A stretch of DNA of 64,000 nucleotides, taken from assembly GCF_900635815.1 (NCBI RefSeq), contig NZ_LR134173.1:1029501-1093500 (forward strand), given 5' to 3'. The notes beneath the pieces are model-generated. The model had not been told where the DNA came from, made no database searches, and saw only the letters and a list, made by a program, of their open reading frames with translations. Shown one piece after another: positions 27,908-37,125 of this stretch (positions within the stretch are counted from its first letter, which is position 1; the number at the start of each line of letters is the position of its first letter). Made by a program: the position numbers and the translations under genes. Source of the DNA: Legionella cherrii (GTDB taxonomy: Bacteria; Pseudomonadota; Gammaproteobacteria; Legionellales; Legionellaceae).

Positions 27908-28015
27908 TTGGTAAAAAAAAAGTCCTTTTTCCTACAAGGGTGGAGGGATGCGTAATCCCCTCTCCAACAAGTGGGAGTGGTTTTAGGGCATCCTTCATTC
28001 TCCAAAAGCATTTGC

Positions 28016-28663
28016 TTATTTAGGTGTCAATTGTTCAGTCGTTGTTGTCGTACCATTGTTATTGCCAGTTGGTTTAAAGAATTTTTGTTCTGAAGGGAGT
28101 GATTTGTTACTTAAATCATCTAAAAACTCATTCATCAAAATTAATTGGTTTTTAAAATCTTCCTCCAATTGAGGATTTTTTAAACGCTTTTCTTCAAACA
28201 TTTTTATTGTGAGTTGAAGTGCTTCTTTGGGGCCAAGAGAACCGTTTTTATCTTGATAAGCGCTCAATTCAGAAGATATTTCGCTTTGAATGACAATAAA
28301 GGGTAAGTGATTTTCAATGGCACTATAAAGGTTGAGAATAAATAATTGTTCTAACTTTATTTTGAGCTCGGGATCCTCTTTTGCAAACTGGTTGATGAAT
28401 GCGTTTTTAAGCGTCATAAAGCCGGTTAATATCTGTCCCATCGAATGTTGTTTGGAGATTAATGGCCTATGGTTAAATTTTTTGAGATTTTCATTCACAT
28501 AAGGATAATAATCTGCAGCTTGCCCCCCACGAAATTGCATTACTCCATCACTATAAAGCCATGTCGTTATTTTATCCTTTTCTAAGGAAGTGGTCTCGAC
28601 AACTTTATCTATGAACGCTCGCATTTCTTTTTCATAAACGCTAAAAGTAGAAAAATTGGCCAT
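28016..28663 (-). CDS. Hypothetical helical protein (215 aa)
   Basis: A soluble, mostly helical protein beginning MANFSTFSVYEKEMRAF and ending in a polar tail with NNNG-TTTTT. AAGGAT about 6 bases before ATG 28663 supports the start. No signal peptide, membrane segment or known motif was seen. It is convergent to the diguanylate cyclase. Legionella effectors often end in polar, Glu- or Thr-rich tails, but here the tail has few acidic residues, so I draw no conclusion about secretion. Confidence 0.62.
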   Translation of the reverse strand: MANFSTFSVYEKEMRAFIDKVVETTSLEKDKITTWLYSDGVMQFRGGQAADYYPYVNENLKKFNHRPLISKQHSMGQILTGFMTLKNAFINQFAKEDPELKIKLEQLFILNLYSAIENHLPFIVIQSEISSELSAYQDKNGSLGPKEALQLTIKMFEEKRLKNPQLEEDFKNQLILMNEFLDDLSNKSLPSEQKFFKPTGNNNGTTTTTEQLTPK

Positions 28664-28895
28664 GAAAGATCCTTATTCATTAAATTTGGGAAAAGCCAGG
28701 GTACATAAAATACCCACAAGGGTAAAGAATTTATTTAAAGGCCTAGAACATTCCAGCCATTTTGCTTCAAGCTCGCGAAATGTAAACGGAGCCTGGATAA
28801 TGGTGACAAATAAAATGACTAAAAGGAATTAATTAGACAAAATGAAGCTCATTTTGGTAGAGTCGGTGAATCATGTAACGTGGTGAGAAAACAGA

Positions 28896-29774
28896 ATGTC
28901 AATAAACAACATCATACTAAAATTGATGGTTATGGATATCAATGATCTCATAGCCTTATCAAATGAACTTCGAAATCATCCACATTACCCACGTGTGCAA
29001 TCGATTATCCAGAGCATGAGTGAGCAAATCCATTTATTAGACAAAATCCCATCCCATCCGGGGAGCTCAAAACAAGTACTGCAAGCGTATCATCAACTGG
29101 AGCAGCTACTTACTGAAAATAACCGATGCACTACTTGGTTTACAAAAATTATCGATCGCTATTGTGCCAATGAACCGGAGCTAAAACAGCGATTGAATTA
29201 TTTTATTCGGCGTATTCTTGGTCCAGTCATCAAATTATCTGAGTATGCTCATGGTGATAAAAAATCATTGGTGATTGAGTTTCCAAATCAAGAAATAAGG
29301 GATGTATTTTTGCGTCGATACCGAAGCAGAGAGGTACAAGAAATTGATTCCCTGGTTGTTGATGGAAATAAAGTTTCCTTTCCTGCTTTTCTATCAAAAA
29401 ATCAGCTGTTAGGGGTTACCTTTCCGACAGTGGAGGCCAAGGATCGCGTGATTCATATGCTGAATCTAGCTAAAGCAAATCTTATCGTTTCTAATTCCAA
29501 TGACCGCACTTTCTATCTCAATGACCGACGTATACATGATACTGCTTCACGATTTCATATTGCGGTAGTTTGCTCTTACTTTACTGAATATTATAAAATT
29601 CAATATGCTTCTCATATGCTTGCTCAAGCCTATCGCGATAATAATAGTTTCTTTAGTCCGAGCAAATTTCCTCTGGAGTTGACGTTAAAAATTGCATCGG
29701 ATAGTGCTTCCTCCGATGCAATTTCTATGGAGGAGAGAGAGCAAATTGCTTACGGAAATTTTAATCGACCGTAA
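28896..29774 (+). CDS. Hypothetical protein (292 aa)
   Basis: A soluble protein with a helical N-terminal half (INDLIALSNELRNHP onwards) and a more mixed second half including SLVIEFPNQEIRDVFLRRYR and FLSKNQLLGVTFPTVEAKDR. No motif I can name, no signal peptide and no membrane segment. The start may be ATG 28896, 28926 or 28932, none with a good ribosome binding site. The stop lies 1 base from that of the convergent gene. Base use is like its neighbours. Confidence 0.58.
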   Translation: MSINNIILKLMVMDINDLIALSNELRNHPHYPRVQSIIQSMSEQIHLLDKIPSHPGSSKQVLQAYHQLEQLLTENNRCTTWFTKIIDRYCANEPELKQRLNYFIRRILGPVIKLSEYAHGDKKSLVIEFPNQEIRDVFLRRYRSREVQEIDSLVVDGNKVSFPAFLSKNQLLGVTFPTVEAKDRVIHMLNLAKANLIVSNSNDRTFYLNDRRIHDTASRFHIAVVCSYFTEYYKIQYASHMLAQAYRDNNSFFSPSKFPLELTLKIASDSASSDAISMEEREQIAYGNFNRP

Positions 29775-29775
29775 A

Positions 29776-30864
29776 CTAGCGTTTAATGTAATAGGTGTAG
29801 CTTATATCATCATCAGTTTTGGCTGATTTTTTCTGCGTATCGAGACTTTCTTTGCGTGTTGGTATGTCTGAGTCATCCTTGGCAAAGAAGGTGCATTGAC
29901 TTACATTTTTAAAGCCCAAACAATTGGGTTTAGGACGTTCCGTTAGAGCTCCAGCATCACACGTTTTTGTTTGTACGGTGACTGATTTTTTACCGAATTC
30001 ACCCAAGCCTGTGTAATAAAGTTCTGCTGAGCCGCTATTATCGAGATTGATTGCATCGGTACAGCCGAGTGCCTTAAATAAATCCGCAAACTCCTCGGCG
30101 GTGACTCCATAATTGCGATTAGGATTATGGATGACCATTACAACCAGAGTTTTGCCATTATTTTTGTATCCCACGCCGGTGCGAGGCAATCGATTTGAAT
30201 GATTATTATTTAAATCAGGGGTTTTTTGTTGCGCTTGATCCTGGAGAATAATAAATCCTGATACGGCATTTTTCTGATTATAAAAATCGGGATTTTTTTC
30301 TGAATTATCATCAATTTGACTATGTGCAATGATCTCCGCTTTTTTAGTTGATGCATCAAAAGTAATCGTATCTAGGCCAACATTTTCTTGATCAAGCACT
30401 TTGTGGGTAGATACCAACTCACCCTTACTCAGGGATAACCCAATAAGATAGGTACGTGCTTGTTGTCTAGGGTTGATTTTTTCTCCCTCGTTTGGCACAC
30501 CGGTGGTCCATACATTAAACCAGTTTGCATTGACTAATAAATCGGGTTGCTCCATGTCGGGGTGTCCTTCTTGCCAATGGTCACGCCATTCTTTTAAGGT
30601 GAATAAGGGGGCATCAAACTGGCCGCCTTTGTAAGGTTGACCATAGCGATCAGGAAAGAGAGGTCCATTGGGTACAAATGTCTGATATTCAGATAATGGA
30701 ATTTCAGCAAAATAACCTTGAATATGCTCACGGTGTGGATTTTTACTCAAAAGTTCATCGAAACGTGCCAAAGATCGTATGTCTTGCACCTCAGTCGCTT
30801 TCGTAATGCGGCTGATTTTTTCATTGACGGCATCAGTTTTTGTTTTAGATTGCTTGCTGAACAC
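29776..30864 (-). CDS. Phosphodiester glycosidase (NAGPA-domain) family protein without signal peptide
   Basis: A 362-residue protein related to the NAGPA domain, which in animals removes GlcNAc from mannose-6-phosphate tags on lysosomal enzymes. The family pattern is visible: LLVNANWFNVWT near residue 115, RTGVGYKNNGKTLVVMVI, GVTAEEFADLFKALGCTDAI followed by NLDNSGSAELYY, and TERPKPNCLGF near the end. Bacterial members are usually exported, but this one starts MFSKQSKTKT with no signal peptide. GAGG 8 bases upstream supports the GTG start at 30864. A cytoplasmic role or translocation into host cells is possible; substrate unknown. Confidence 0.8.
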   Translation of the reverse strand: MFSKQSKTKTDAVNEKISRITKATEVQDIRSLARFDELLSKNPHREHIQGYFAEIPLSEYQTFVPNGPLFPDRYGQPYKGGQFDAPLFTLKEWRDHWQEGHPDMEQPDLLVNANWFNVWTTGVPNEGEKINPRQQARTYLIGLSLSKGELVSTHKVLDQENVGLDTITFDASTKKAEIIAHSQIDDNSEKNPDFYNQKNAVSGFIILQDQAQQKTPDLNNNHSNRLPRTGVGYKNNGKTLVVMVIHNPNRNYGVTAEEFADLFKALGCTDAINLDNSGSAELYYTGLGEFGKKSVTVQTKTCDAGALTERPKPNCLGFKNVSQCTFFAKDDSDIPTRKESLDTQKKSAKTDDDISYTYYIKR

Positions 30865-31022
30865 AGATTAACCTCACTGTGGTTTAACTATAATGCATTA
30901 AATGATAGTATTTTTTTATTAAGGAATTATTAAAAATAGGCTTAATAGGTCATTTTATTAGCATAATTTGCTGTTTTATTTATCATTTGATACAGATTAT
31001 GACCAAAAAATTGCGATGTGGC

Positions 31023-31053
31023 GAAAAATCCATGTTAACAGCATGGATTTTTC
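31023..31053 (-). terminator. Intrinsic terminator of the 302-aa gene
   Basis: GAAAAATCCATG and CATGGATTTTTC pair perfectly (12 bp) around a 7-base loop, 33 bases after the stop of the minus-strand gene that ends at 31086. On the minus strand the stem ends in GGATTTTTC, a T-rich finish. Confidence 0.7.
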
Positions 31054-31085
31054 AAGGCGCTTCTATTGAGAGGGAGGTAAAATGC

Positions 31086-31994
31086 TTAAAAAGAAGGGCT
31101 ATAAAATTTGAAAGGTGAAGGTTTTTTCTCAATCTGTTGAGTTAACTCACTGACTTTTTGTTGCAGTTCAGCAATTAGTTTTTGTTGCGTGTCGAGCATG
31201 GCTTTTTGCTTTTCTGCTCGTGCAAGTGTTCTTTTATATTGAAAGCAGAGTAAATAAATAGCCAGCATTTGTTTGGAAGAAACGCTTTCTGATTTTATTT
31301 GTTTTTCTTGCTCTTGTGTTGATATTGAATTCAGTTTCTCTTCATATTCTAAATTTGTTTTTTTATAATCAGCAACTTGCGCGAATAATTCAGGCACTAA
31401 AAAAGTATGCTGATGTTCGTTGCAAATTTGTTTTGCTATGTTTTTAAGATCTTCATTTGAAGAGTGTGTAGTGATTTTGAATGGTTTTAAAACGCCAACT
31501 TTTAAAATCTCTCCTGAATTACATAATCCGTCTTCGAAATATCCTTCGATTTTTAAACCAGAAAGAGGAATGGGAACCGCCGGACCATCTGCAGTTTTGC
31601 TGTAGGTGACTTTATAAGTTTTTGATTTTGGGGTATCCAATAGTCGCTTGAGATCTATGAGTAATTGAGCAATGTGATTGGTGTATTCTTGTAATTCTAT
31701 CGATTCAAGTGATTTTTTTTGGTCCAGCAATGCTTTGAGCGAGGCCACTTCATGCAAGAGATAATATAAGAAAGGACTTCTTCCACTATCGGTACATTGT
31801 TTAATCAGATTACTTAAATAGATTTTAAAATTAAGTTCTTGATTTTGAATTATTTCTTTAGCACGAATGAGGTATTTTTCTTGCAATATTTCTTCATCCG
31901 TTTCCGTAACTAATTTTTTTACTTTAGGTTGGCTGTCGTGATAACGAAGGATCACGGTGGTTAAGGAGTAGAGTAATTCTTCTAGTCTGGTCAT
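31086..31994 (-). CDS. Hypothetical coiled-coil protein (302 aa)
   Basis: A soluble, helix-rich protein. Residues ~1-125 and ~205-295 are charged helices; the last part (QKAMLDTQQKLIAELQQKVS) is a clear coiled coil. Between them is a short beta-rich segment around PLSGLKIEGYFEDGLCNSG. AAAGGA about 7 bases before ATG 31994 supports the start, and a strong hairpin follows the stop. No family was recognised. Possible effector by general character only. Confidence 0.65.
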   Translation of the reverse strand: MTRLEELLYSLTTVILRYHDSQPKVKKLVTETDEEILQEKYLIRAKEIIQNQELNFKIYLSNLIKQCTDSGRSPFLYYLLHEVASLKALLDQKKSLESIELQEYTNHIAQLLIDLKRLLDTPKSKTYKVTYSKTADGPAVPIPLSGLKIEGYFEDGLCNSGEILKVGVLKPFKITTHSSNEDLKNIAKQICNEHQHTFLVPELFAQVADYKKTNLEYEEKLNSISTQEQEKQIKSESVSSKQMLAIYLLCFQYKRTLARAEKQKAMLDTQQKLIAELQQKVSELTQQIEKKPSPFKFYSPSF

Positions 31995-32139
31995 GTAAAA
32001 TTCCTTTTAAGCTATCCATAGTCTAAATGTGGAACTACATATCAACTTGATATTTCACTATACTGAATGTTTGGCTGGGGCGCAAGGCCTGCTCACGAGC
32101 ACGTATGCGTTGACGTAATTGAGTGTGTCGTGAGTACTT

Positions 32140-33366
32140 TTATCTTAATCCTTCATCAATGGCACGTAATAAGGATTGAGGATCTTCAAATGCTAAATCT
32201 TGTTGTAAACTCCAGAATGATACGCCACCGAGTAGTATGGGTTTGTTTGCATTACTACCCAGCGAATTGTTACCTTTAATATAAGCCATTTTACTGGCAA
32301 TCGATTGGGGACTGTCACAACTCATGAAGCGATACATGGTGGTGTTTTCTATGGGGATAAGGCCATAATAATTTTGTGTATCCAAAGTAGAACTGGATTG
32401 CTGACGGTAGGCGAATAATGCCTCTCCATAATGGTTCCACGCCTCATTATAACTCACTTGAGAATTAATATTAGGGTCAATAACTGGCCTATGTAAGCCG
32501 GGATTTTTTGCCTTAGTATCGATTGATTTCCCATCTACATAATACGAGTGGCAATAAAAAGGTACGCCAAGAAGAATTTTTTCACCGGCTAAACCTTGTT
32601 GATAATAATGGGATACCGCTATATCACCAGAGGTTTTGGGATAGGGATAATTGGTGTTTTCAGGACGATCATCCTCGTAAAGGGCAGCACCATGTTCGGT
32701 TCTCTGGCCAAACGTTCCATAATGGTCATAGGCCATGACTGTCGTCCAATCTACAGCTTCGAACCATAGTTGAGCATCTGGATATTTTTCCCAATACCAA
32801 CTTGTTCCGGGAACGGCATTAGTCACACAATATCCTGAGGGGCCGATTTTTGCTTTTAATTCGCGGATTAATGCGGCGATATTTCTTATCTCCTCAGCCG
32901 AGGCCAGCAACTCATTTTCCCAATCAATATCAATACCATCCAATTGGTTTTCTTGCAGCAAGGATTTTGTTGCTTCAATAAAGGCCGCTCGTTGTTTGGG
33001 GTCGTTAATAAACTGACCGAACCCTTCGCGATCGCCCCAGCCACCCATAGCGATGATCACGGGTAAATCAGGCCGAAGTTGTTTTAGTGTCTGGATATTT
33101 TTTATATCACCCACTGTCAGTTTGGGTAGGGTATTACCCTCAGAGTTCGTGCTAAATCGTACAAAAGCATAATTAACGACATCAACTGCATTCAATTGTG
33201 CCCTGAGTTTGGTCATATCTTCCTGTTCAATATTCCATTGTGCGTCTGCTCCTAAATAGGCAACAATTTTATTGGCTTTGGCTGTGCTTTTCGAACAAAA
33301 GGGTTCCCAGGCATAAGCACTTAAGGTGGTCAATCCAAATAAAGCGAAGAGGGCATATTTTTTCAT
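32140..33366 (-). CDS. Secreted GH18 chitinase
   Basis: Hydrolyses beta-1,4 GlcNAc bonds in chitin or related glycans. The 408-residue protein has a signal peptide (MKKYALFALFGLTTLSAYA, cut before WEP), so it is exported, perhaps further by type II secretion. A single GH18 TIM barrel follows with the catalytic DGIDIDWE (Glu ~150), VIIAMGGWGD and TVMAYDHYG. There is no separate chitin-binding domain. It is transcribed alone. The well-studied L. pneumophila ChiA is larger; this is a different, compact enzyme. Substrate specificity cannot be read from sequence. Confidence 0.93.
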   Translation of the reverse strand: MKKYALFALFGLTTLSAYAWEPFCSKSTAKANKIVAYLGADAQWNIEQEDMTKLRAQLNAVDVVNYAFVRFSTNSEGNTLPKLTVGDIKNIQTLKQLRPDLPVIIAMGGWGDREGFGQFINDPKQRAAFIEATKSLLQENQLDGIDIDWENELLASAEEIRNIAALIRELKAKIGPSGYCVTNAVPGTSWYWEKYPDAQLWFEAVDWTTVMAYDHYGTFGQRTEHGAALYEDDRPENTNYPYPKTSGDIAVSHYYQQGLAGEKILLGVPFYCHSYYVDGKSIDTKAKNPGLHRPVIDPNINSQVSYNEAWNHYGEALFAYRQQSSSTLDTQNYYGLIPIENTTMYRFMSCDSPQSIASKMAYIKGNNSLGSNANKPILLGGVSFWSLQQDLAFEDPQSLLRAIDEGLR

Positions 33367-33716
33367 AGTTTATCTACTTAATTGCAACAATATTTGTTTC
33401 GTCTGTGACGATGATTGGTTTTGTACGGTGTTTATCATTGTACTTAATGTAAACAATCATTCGGATCTGTTATTTCTGACAGGGGGGCAAAATTTATAGT
33501 GTTAAAATCTTAGGACCAGGTTTGAAAGAGCAGACTGGAGACAAAACCACGCGTTGTTGCAAAGGGGTACTTTGTATCTGCTGAATATGCCGCGTCTATA
33601 GTAGCCACAGTATTGATGATGATTGCATCACTAAATAAATTTAGTGATCAATTTGACAACTAAATGATATAATTTTTTATTATTATTTTATTGTTGTGTA
33701 TGGATTAGTTGTTATT
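33367..33716. other. Divergent intergenic region, no gene seen
   Basis: About 350 bases between the chitinase gene (-) and a plus-strand gene. The segment is AT-rich near both ends and holds the two promoters. No RNA gene, repeat or ORF with a binding site was recognised. Confidence 0.45.
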
Positions 33717-34445
33717 ATGGTTTTATTATCGAGAGAAGCATTTGTAGCAATATGTACTCAAGCTATTTTAGACACCAGAGAGAAAATAGCGATCAGTAAC
33801 CAAAAAGGTGGATACATCAAATATCACCGTGAGATAAAAGAAAATAATTATTTCTCTAAAAATGTCCGCGGCCCGCTTATCGATACTGAAAAAAATGAAT
33901 ATAAATATCGACATGATCTGATAGAGTATGTGGGTATGGGTAATTGCCATGAGTTGGCAGATTATCTTTTAGTGGAGATAGGTAAAGAAATTGATCGTCT
34001 TGGCGCCAATGCAAGAATTCGTATTGTCGGCTCGGTCAAATACGATCATGTTTATTTAGAAATTAAAATTCGATTAAAAGATGAAAAAGATTACTCTTTG
34101 TGGGAGGTTGATGCCTGGGATCCCCGTATCATAGATATCAGTACCCGGCCTGATGGTTCTATTAAAAATCATGAGTCCCTGGTTTATGGATATTCAGCAG
34201 ATACCAAAAATTCTGTGTATACCAATGAAATTAACTACAAAAGAAAATATACCTTTTTTAAAACGATGCCTCAACCTATCCCGGGAGCGCCTATGGGAAA
34301 TGCGACTCCAGAGCGAGAAGTGGTGAGTAAAAATGCCCAAGTGTATGATGATTACACCCTAGAAGAATCAATGGACGCGGAACTGTTTGATTCATCGGGA
34401 GGGGTGCATTATTTGCAACAAGTTTCAGGCTGGCAGCTTAAATAA
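33717..34445 (+). CDS. Putative Cys-His-Asp (transglutaminase/C58-like) enzyme; candidate effector
   Basis: A 242-residue protein from ATG 33717 (a GTG at 33696 is also in frame). It has a spaced triad: Cys ~77 in VGMGNCHELADYLL, His ~111 in YDHVYLEIKI, and Asp ~132 in LWEVDAWDPRII. The order, a Cys at the start of a helix, His at the start of a strand, and Asp followed by 'WDP', is the pattern of transglutaminase-like and C58-type cysteine proteases used by many pathogens as effectors. The C-terminal ~90 residues are polar. No signal peptide is seen. Family membership is inferred from motif layout only; the alternative is a hypothetical protein. Confidence 0.62.
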   Translation: MVLLSREAFVAICTQAILDTREKIAISNQKGGYIKYHREIKENNYFSKNVRGPLIDTEKNEYKYRHDLIEYVGMGNCHELADYLLVEIGKEIDRLGANARIRIVGSVKYDHVYLEIKIRLKDEKDYSLWEVDAWDPRIIDISTRPDGSIKNHESLVYGYSADTKNSVYTNEINYKRKYTFFKTMPQPIPGAPMGNATPEREVVSKNAQVYDDYTLEESMDAELFDSSGGVHYLQQVSGWQLK

Positions 34446-34494
34446 TGTTTCTAGGAGAATAAGTAACCTTTCCCCTCATCCGCCCTGACCGGCA

Positions 34495-34518
34495 CCTTCT
34501 CCCTAATTAGGGAGAAGG
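34495..34518. repeat. 24-bp perfect palindrome within a dispersed-type intergenic repeat
   Basis: CCTTCTCCCTAA is followed directly by its reverse complement TTAGGGAGAAGG. The bases before it (CCCCTCATCCGCCCTGACCG) are of the kind often seen in multi-copy intergenic repeats. It lies 50 bases after the stop of the putative Cys-His-Asp gene, so it could also act as a terminator. Confidence 0.6.
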
Positions 34519-34530
34519 GATACGGACAAT

Positions 34531-34713
34531 TTAGATACAGGACTTATTTTTGTTATCACCCAAGATTTTGCAATCGATATGGAAATAGGGAAAAGCCTCA
34601 ACGGCCAGCTTGGCAATTTTAATGCGGACTATGGAGGAGGGGTGAGCTTTATGTTTTAAACAGCGAGTAAAAGTAATTTCTCCCTGTTTATCGGGATGGT
34701 TTTTTTCTGCCAA
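34531..34713 (-). CDS. Possible small gene or gene remnant (60 aa)
   Basis: The minus-strand frame reads LAEKNHPDKQGEITFTRCLK and on to a TAA at 34531. The composition looks protein-like. The start is unclear: a TTG at 34713 has no binding site, and an in-frame TAG at 34729-34731 sits directly behind an ATG (34732-34734) and six further sensible codons. It may be a real small protein, or the end of a gene broken by that TAG. No family was recognised. Confidence 0.3.
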   Translation of the reverse strand: MAEKNHPDKQGEITFTRCLKHKAHPSSIVRIKIAKLAVEAFPYFHIDCKILGDNKNKSCI

Positions 34714-34775
34714 TTTAGCATAATCAAACTACATGGCAAGAATTTGAATTTTCTCTATCAGTTACAGGAGCAAGG

Positions 34776-35480
34776 ATGTCCTCTGAATTAATCGATAGCA
34801 ATCGTCGACAGTTTCTTAAAAATGCAGCCGTTGTCGTTGGCGGTACTCTTATTGCGGGTTCCGGACTGGCAAAACCTCTATTCGGATTAGAAAAAAAGGA
34901 GGAGGATGTGTCTCCTGATGAGGATTTGATGCGGGAGCATGGTGTTTTGCGGCGGATCATTCTTATTTATCGAGAAGCGATGAACCGAATTGAAAAAGCG
35001 CGCGATTTAAATCCAGTACTGATTAATAAGTCGGCAACGATTATTAGACAATTTATTGAAGAGTACCATGAACAACTGGAAGAGAACTTTCTATTCCCTC
35101 GTTTTGAAAAAGCCGGTCGTCTGGTTGATTTGGTAACCACCCTGAAAACGCAACATCAAGCGGGGAGAAAATTAACTGATTATATTTTAGAAACGACGCA
35201 GACAAAAAGTTTCAAATCGCACGATAAAAAATTGATCGAGGTTTTGTACCAATTTATAAATATGTATGAACCCCATGCTGCCCGCGAAGATACTGTGCTG
35301 TTCCCTGCCTTTAAGTCGATTGTCTCTGATAGTGAGTACAAAGAGTTGGGCGAAAAATTTGAAGATGAAGAGCATAAGCGCTTTGGAAAGAAGGGATTTG
35401 AAGGAATGGTTTCGCAGGTTGCCGAAATAGAAAAGGAGTTAAATATTTTTGATCTCGCAAATGTTACACCGAAGAGTTAA
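34776..35480 (+). CDS. Hemerythrin-like (HHE) protein with Tat signal
   Basis: A 234-residue protein. The N-terminus SNRRQFLKNAAVVVGGTLIA has a twin-arginine motif, so it is probably folded with its cofactor and exported to the periplasm by Tat. The rest is a four-helix hemerythrin HHE domain with the iron-ligand pattern: MREHGVLRR, EYHEQLEENFLFPRFE, TLKTQHQAGRKL and YEPHAAREDTVLFPAF. Such proteins bind a di-iron centre and are linked to oxygen, NO or oxidative stress handling. ACAGGAG about 8 bases before ATG 34776 supports the start. It is followed after 42 bases by a hypothetical gene. Confidence 0.88.
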   Translation: MSSELIDSNRRQFLKNAAVVVGGTLIAGSGLAKPLFGLEKKEEDVSPDEDLMREHGVLRRIILIYREAMNRIEKARDLNPVLINKSATIIRQFIEEYHEQLEENFLFPRFEKAGRLVDLVTTLKTQHQAGRKLTDYILETTQTKSFKSHDKKLIEVLYQFINMYEPHAAREDTVLFPAFKSIVSDSEYKELGEKFEDEEHKRFGKKGFEGMVSQVAEIEKELNIFDLANVTPKS

Positions 35481-35522
35481 CCTTAACAGATACTTGTGCC
35501 AAGACGTTGAAGGAGTCTAAAA

Positions 35523-36311
35523 ATGAAAGTGCTCAACAGCGCTCAAAATTTTGATGAAATCGAATTAATTAACATGCTTTTATTAATCTTTAAAGATGCA
35601 TCTTCTCTGAGTGAATCTATGTTCTATAAGAAATACGCTTCTTTTGAAATTCCTGAGCAGTTATTTCAGTTTAAATTTAAAAGTCTACATGAAGGAACAG
35701 TACTCCATTTAGTAATGCAGCAATTCTCTGAGGCTAGAGATTCTTCTCATCGGCAGAACTTAATCGCATTTTTTGAATTTTTAATCAATAATGGGGCAGA
35801 TATAAACATTAAGGAAAGTGGCCAAGAGTTTGTCGAAAAAACTCCTTTATTTTATCTTGTTACAAGTGAACTCATCGTTAATCAATGGCATTGGGATCAA
35901 ATTTTTTCTAAAGTGAATCAAGCTAAAGTTCCAATAAAAAATAACACGCTTAACTTACTGATAACACAAATGCTTGTGAATAAATATTGGCCGGATCTTA
36001 AAAAAAGGGATTTAATTGATCGTTTGATTTTGATGGGTGGCGAAATAACGCGAGACCACGAATTGATCTGTAAAAATGATCAATTTTTTCAGGAGAATCA
36101 ATCCAGATGGAAGTGCGAGGTATTAGCACGAAGTCACGAACAACTGAAAGAAAAGTATGAGCTGACGATTCGACGTTTGGAACAGCAAAATAATTTACTT
36201 ACAGAACAACTGTCGCAACTGAGTCAGAAGATAGATTCTTTAATAAATTCCTCAGAAAAAATTGAAACAAATCCAGAAGCATCGAAAGCAAGTTTATCTT
36301 TTTTTTTATAA
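35523..36311 (+). CDS. Ankyrin-like / coiled-coil hypothetical protein
   Basis: A 262-residue soluble protein. Residues ~55-115 look like degenerate ankyrin repeats (GTVLHLVMQQFSEA, FEFLINNGADINIKESG, KTPLFYLVTSEL). Residues ~200-245 are a coiled coil (KYELTIRRLEQQNNLLTEQL). There is no signal peptide. AAGGAG about 10 bases upstream supports ATG 35523. It follows the hemerythrin-like gene on the same strand. Candidate effector by domain type only. Confidence 0.65.
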   Translation: MKVLNSAQNFDEIELINMLLLIFKDASSLSESMFYKKYASFEIPEQLFQFKFKSLHEGTVLHLVMQQFSEARDSSHRQNLIAFFEFLINNGADINIKESGQEFVEKTPLFYLVTSELIVNQWHWDQIFSKVNQAKVPIKNNTLNLLITQMLVNKYWPDLKKRDLIDRLILMGGEITRDHELICKNDQFFQENQSRWKCEVLARSHEQLKEKYELTIRRLEQQNNLLTEQLSQLSQKIDSLINSSEKIETNPEASKASLSFFL

Positions 36312-36507
36312 ATTAGAATAATTGCAGGGAATCCATGAAAATGCAAATGGTCAAAACAGCCCGCTATTATATGGAAAAAGAAACATTTTATTTTGTTTTC
36401 TTATGGCTAAAATACCATTTATTTTGAGCGGTTGAATGAGTCAATTTCGAGCGACGAAGTATTTGCTTAAAAATGTACCGTGATGAAGGTAAACCAGAGC
36501 ATTCTAA

Positions 36508-36981
36508 TTAAAAGGACGCCCTATATCTTTCTAATAAACCGGGGGTTTCCTCAAGCAAATCATTGGTATAGGCTAATAATTGTTCTGTCTTGGAAGACTC
36601 TTTGGGATTGGGGAATACGAGTTTGTTTATGTTAAATCCTTTTTTGTCTAAGATTTCAATTAAACTAGCAAAACTTTTTTCAGGAAGCGCCTCGCTAAAA
36701 GCAGCCTCTGCGCGTTTTACAAATTCTTGGGCTTGAAAGTTATCTGAGGGAGCAAACTTCCATCTCCCAGCTATAAATCTTATCCTTGCATGGGAATAGT
36801 CGGTTTTTTTATGATTATAATAAGTGACGGTCAGAAGTCCAGGGACAGAACTTTCACGTAGGAGCCATACTTTCTTATCTGATTTATGGGGCGCATTTTC
36901 CAAGTCTAATCGTTTACCAGCCTGAGCAGCATTCATTTCTGATGAAAAAATGATTGAATTTCTTTCTGATTTTGCTTCCAT
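36508..36981 (-). CDS. Hypothetical protein (157 aa), possibly a small SH2-like or beta domain
   Basis: A soluble protein from ATG 36981, chosen because GGAG lies 6 bases upstream; the frame is open to TTG 36999. The middle reads KKVWLLRESSVPGLLTVTYY followed by SHARIRF. W-L-L-R-E-S-S-x-P-G-x-x-x-V-(S/T)-(Y/V) resembles the FLVRES-type core of SH2 phosphotyrosine-binding domains, including the Arg, and a later His-Ala-Arg-Ile follows like the betaD strand. Legionella is known to encode SH2 proteins. The domain call is an inference from this motif; the C-terminal half is helical and unrecognised. Confidence 0.62.
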   Translation of the reverse strand: MEAKSERNSIIFSSEMNAAQAGKRLDLENAPHKSDKKVWLLRESSVPGLLTVTYYNHKKTDYSHARIRFIAGRWKFAPSDNFQAQEFVKRAEAAFSEALPEKSFASLIEILDKKGFNINKLVFPNPKESSKTEQLLAYTNDLLEETPGLLERYRASF

Positions 36982-37125
36982 GATAACTCCATTGCACAAT
37001 TAGAGATTGGTCGATGAGACTTTTTTTTAGTGTAGACTATTTTAATGCGGTGGTTTAAAAGGTTGAGTTGACTAAAGGCACGATATAACTCGTAGCTGAG
37101 CTTTGGGTTATAAATTGTAGTGCTA

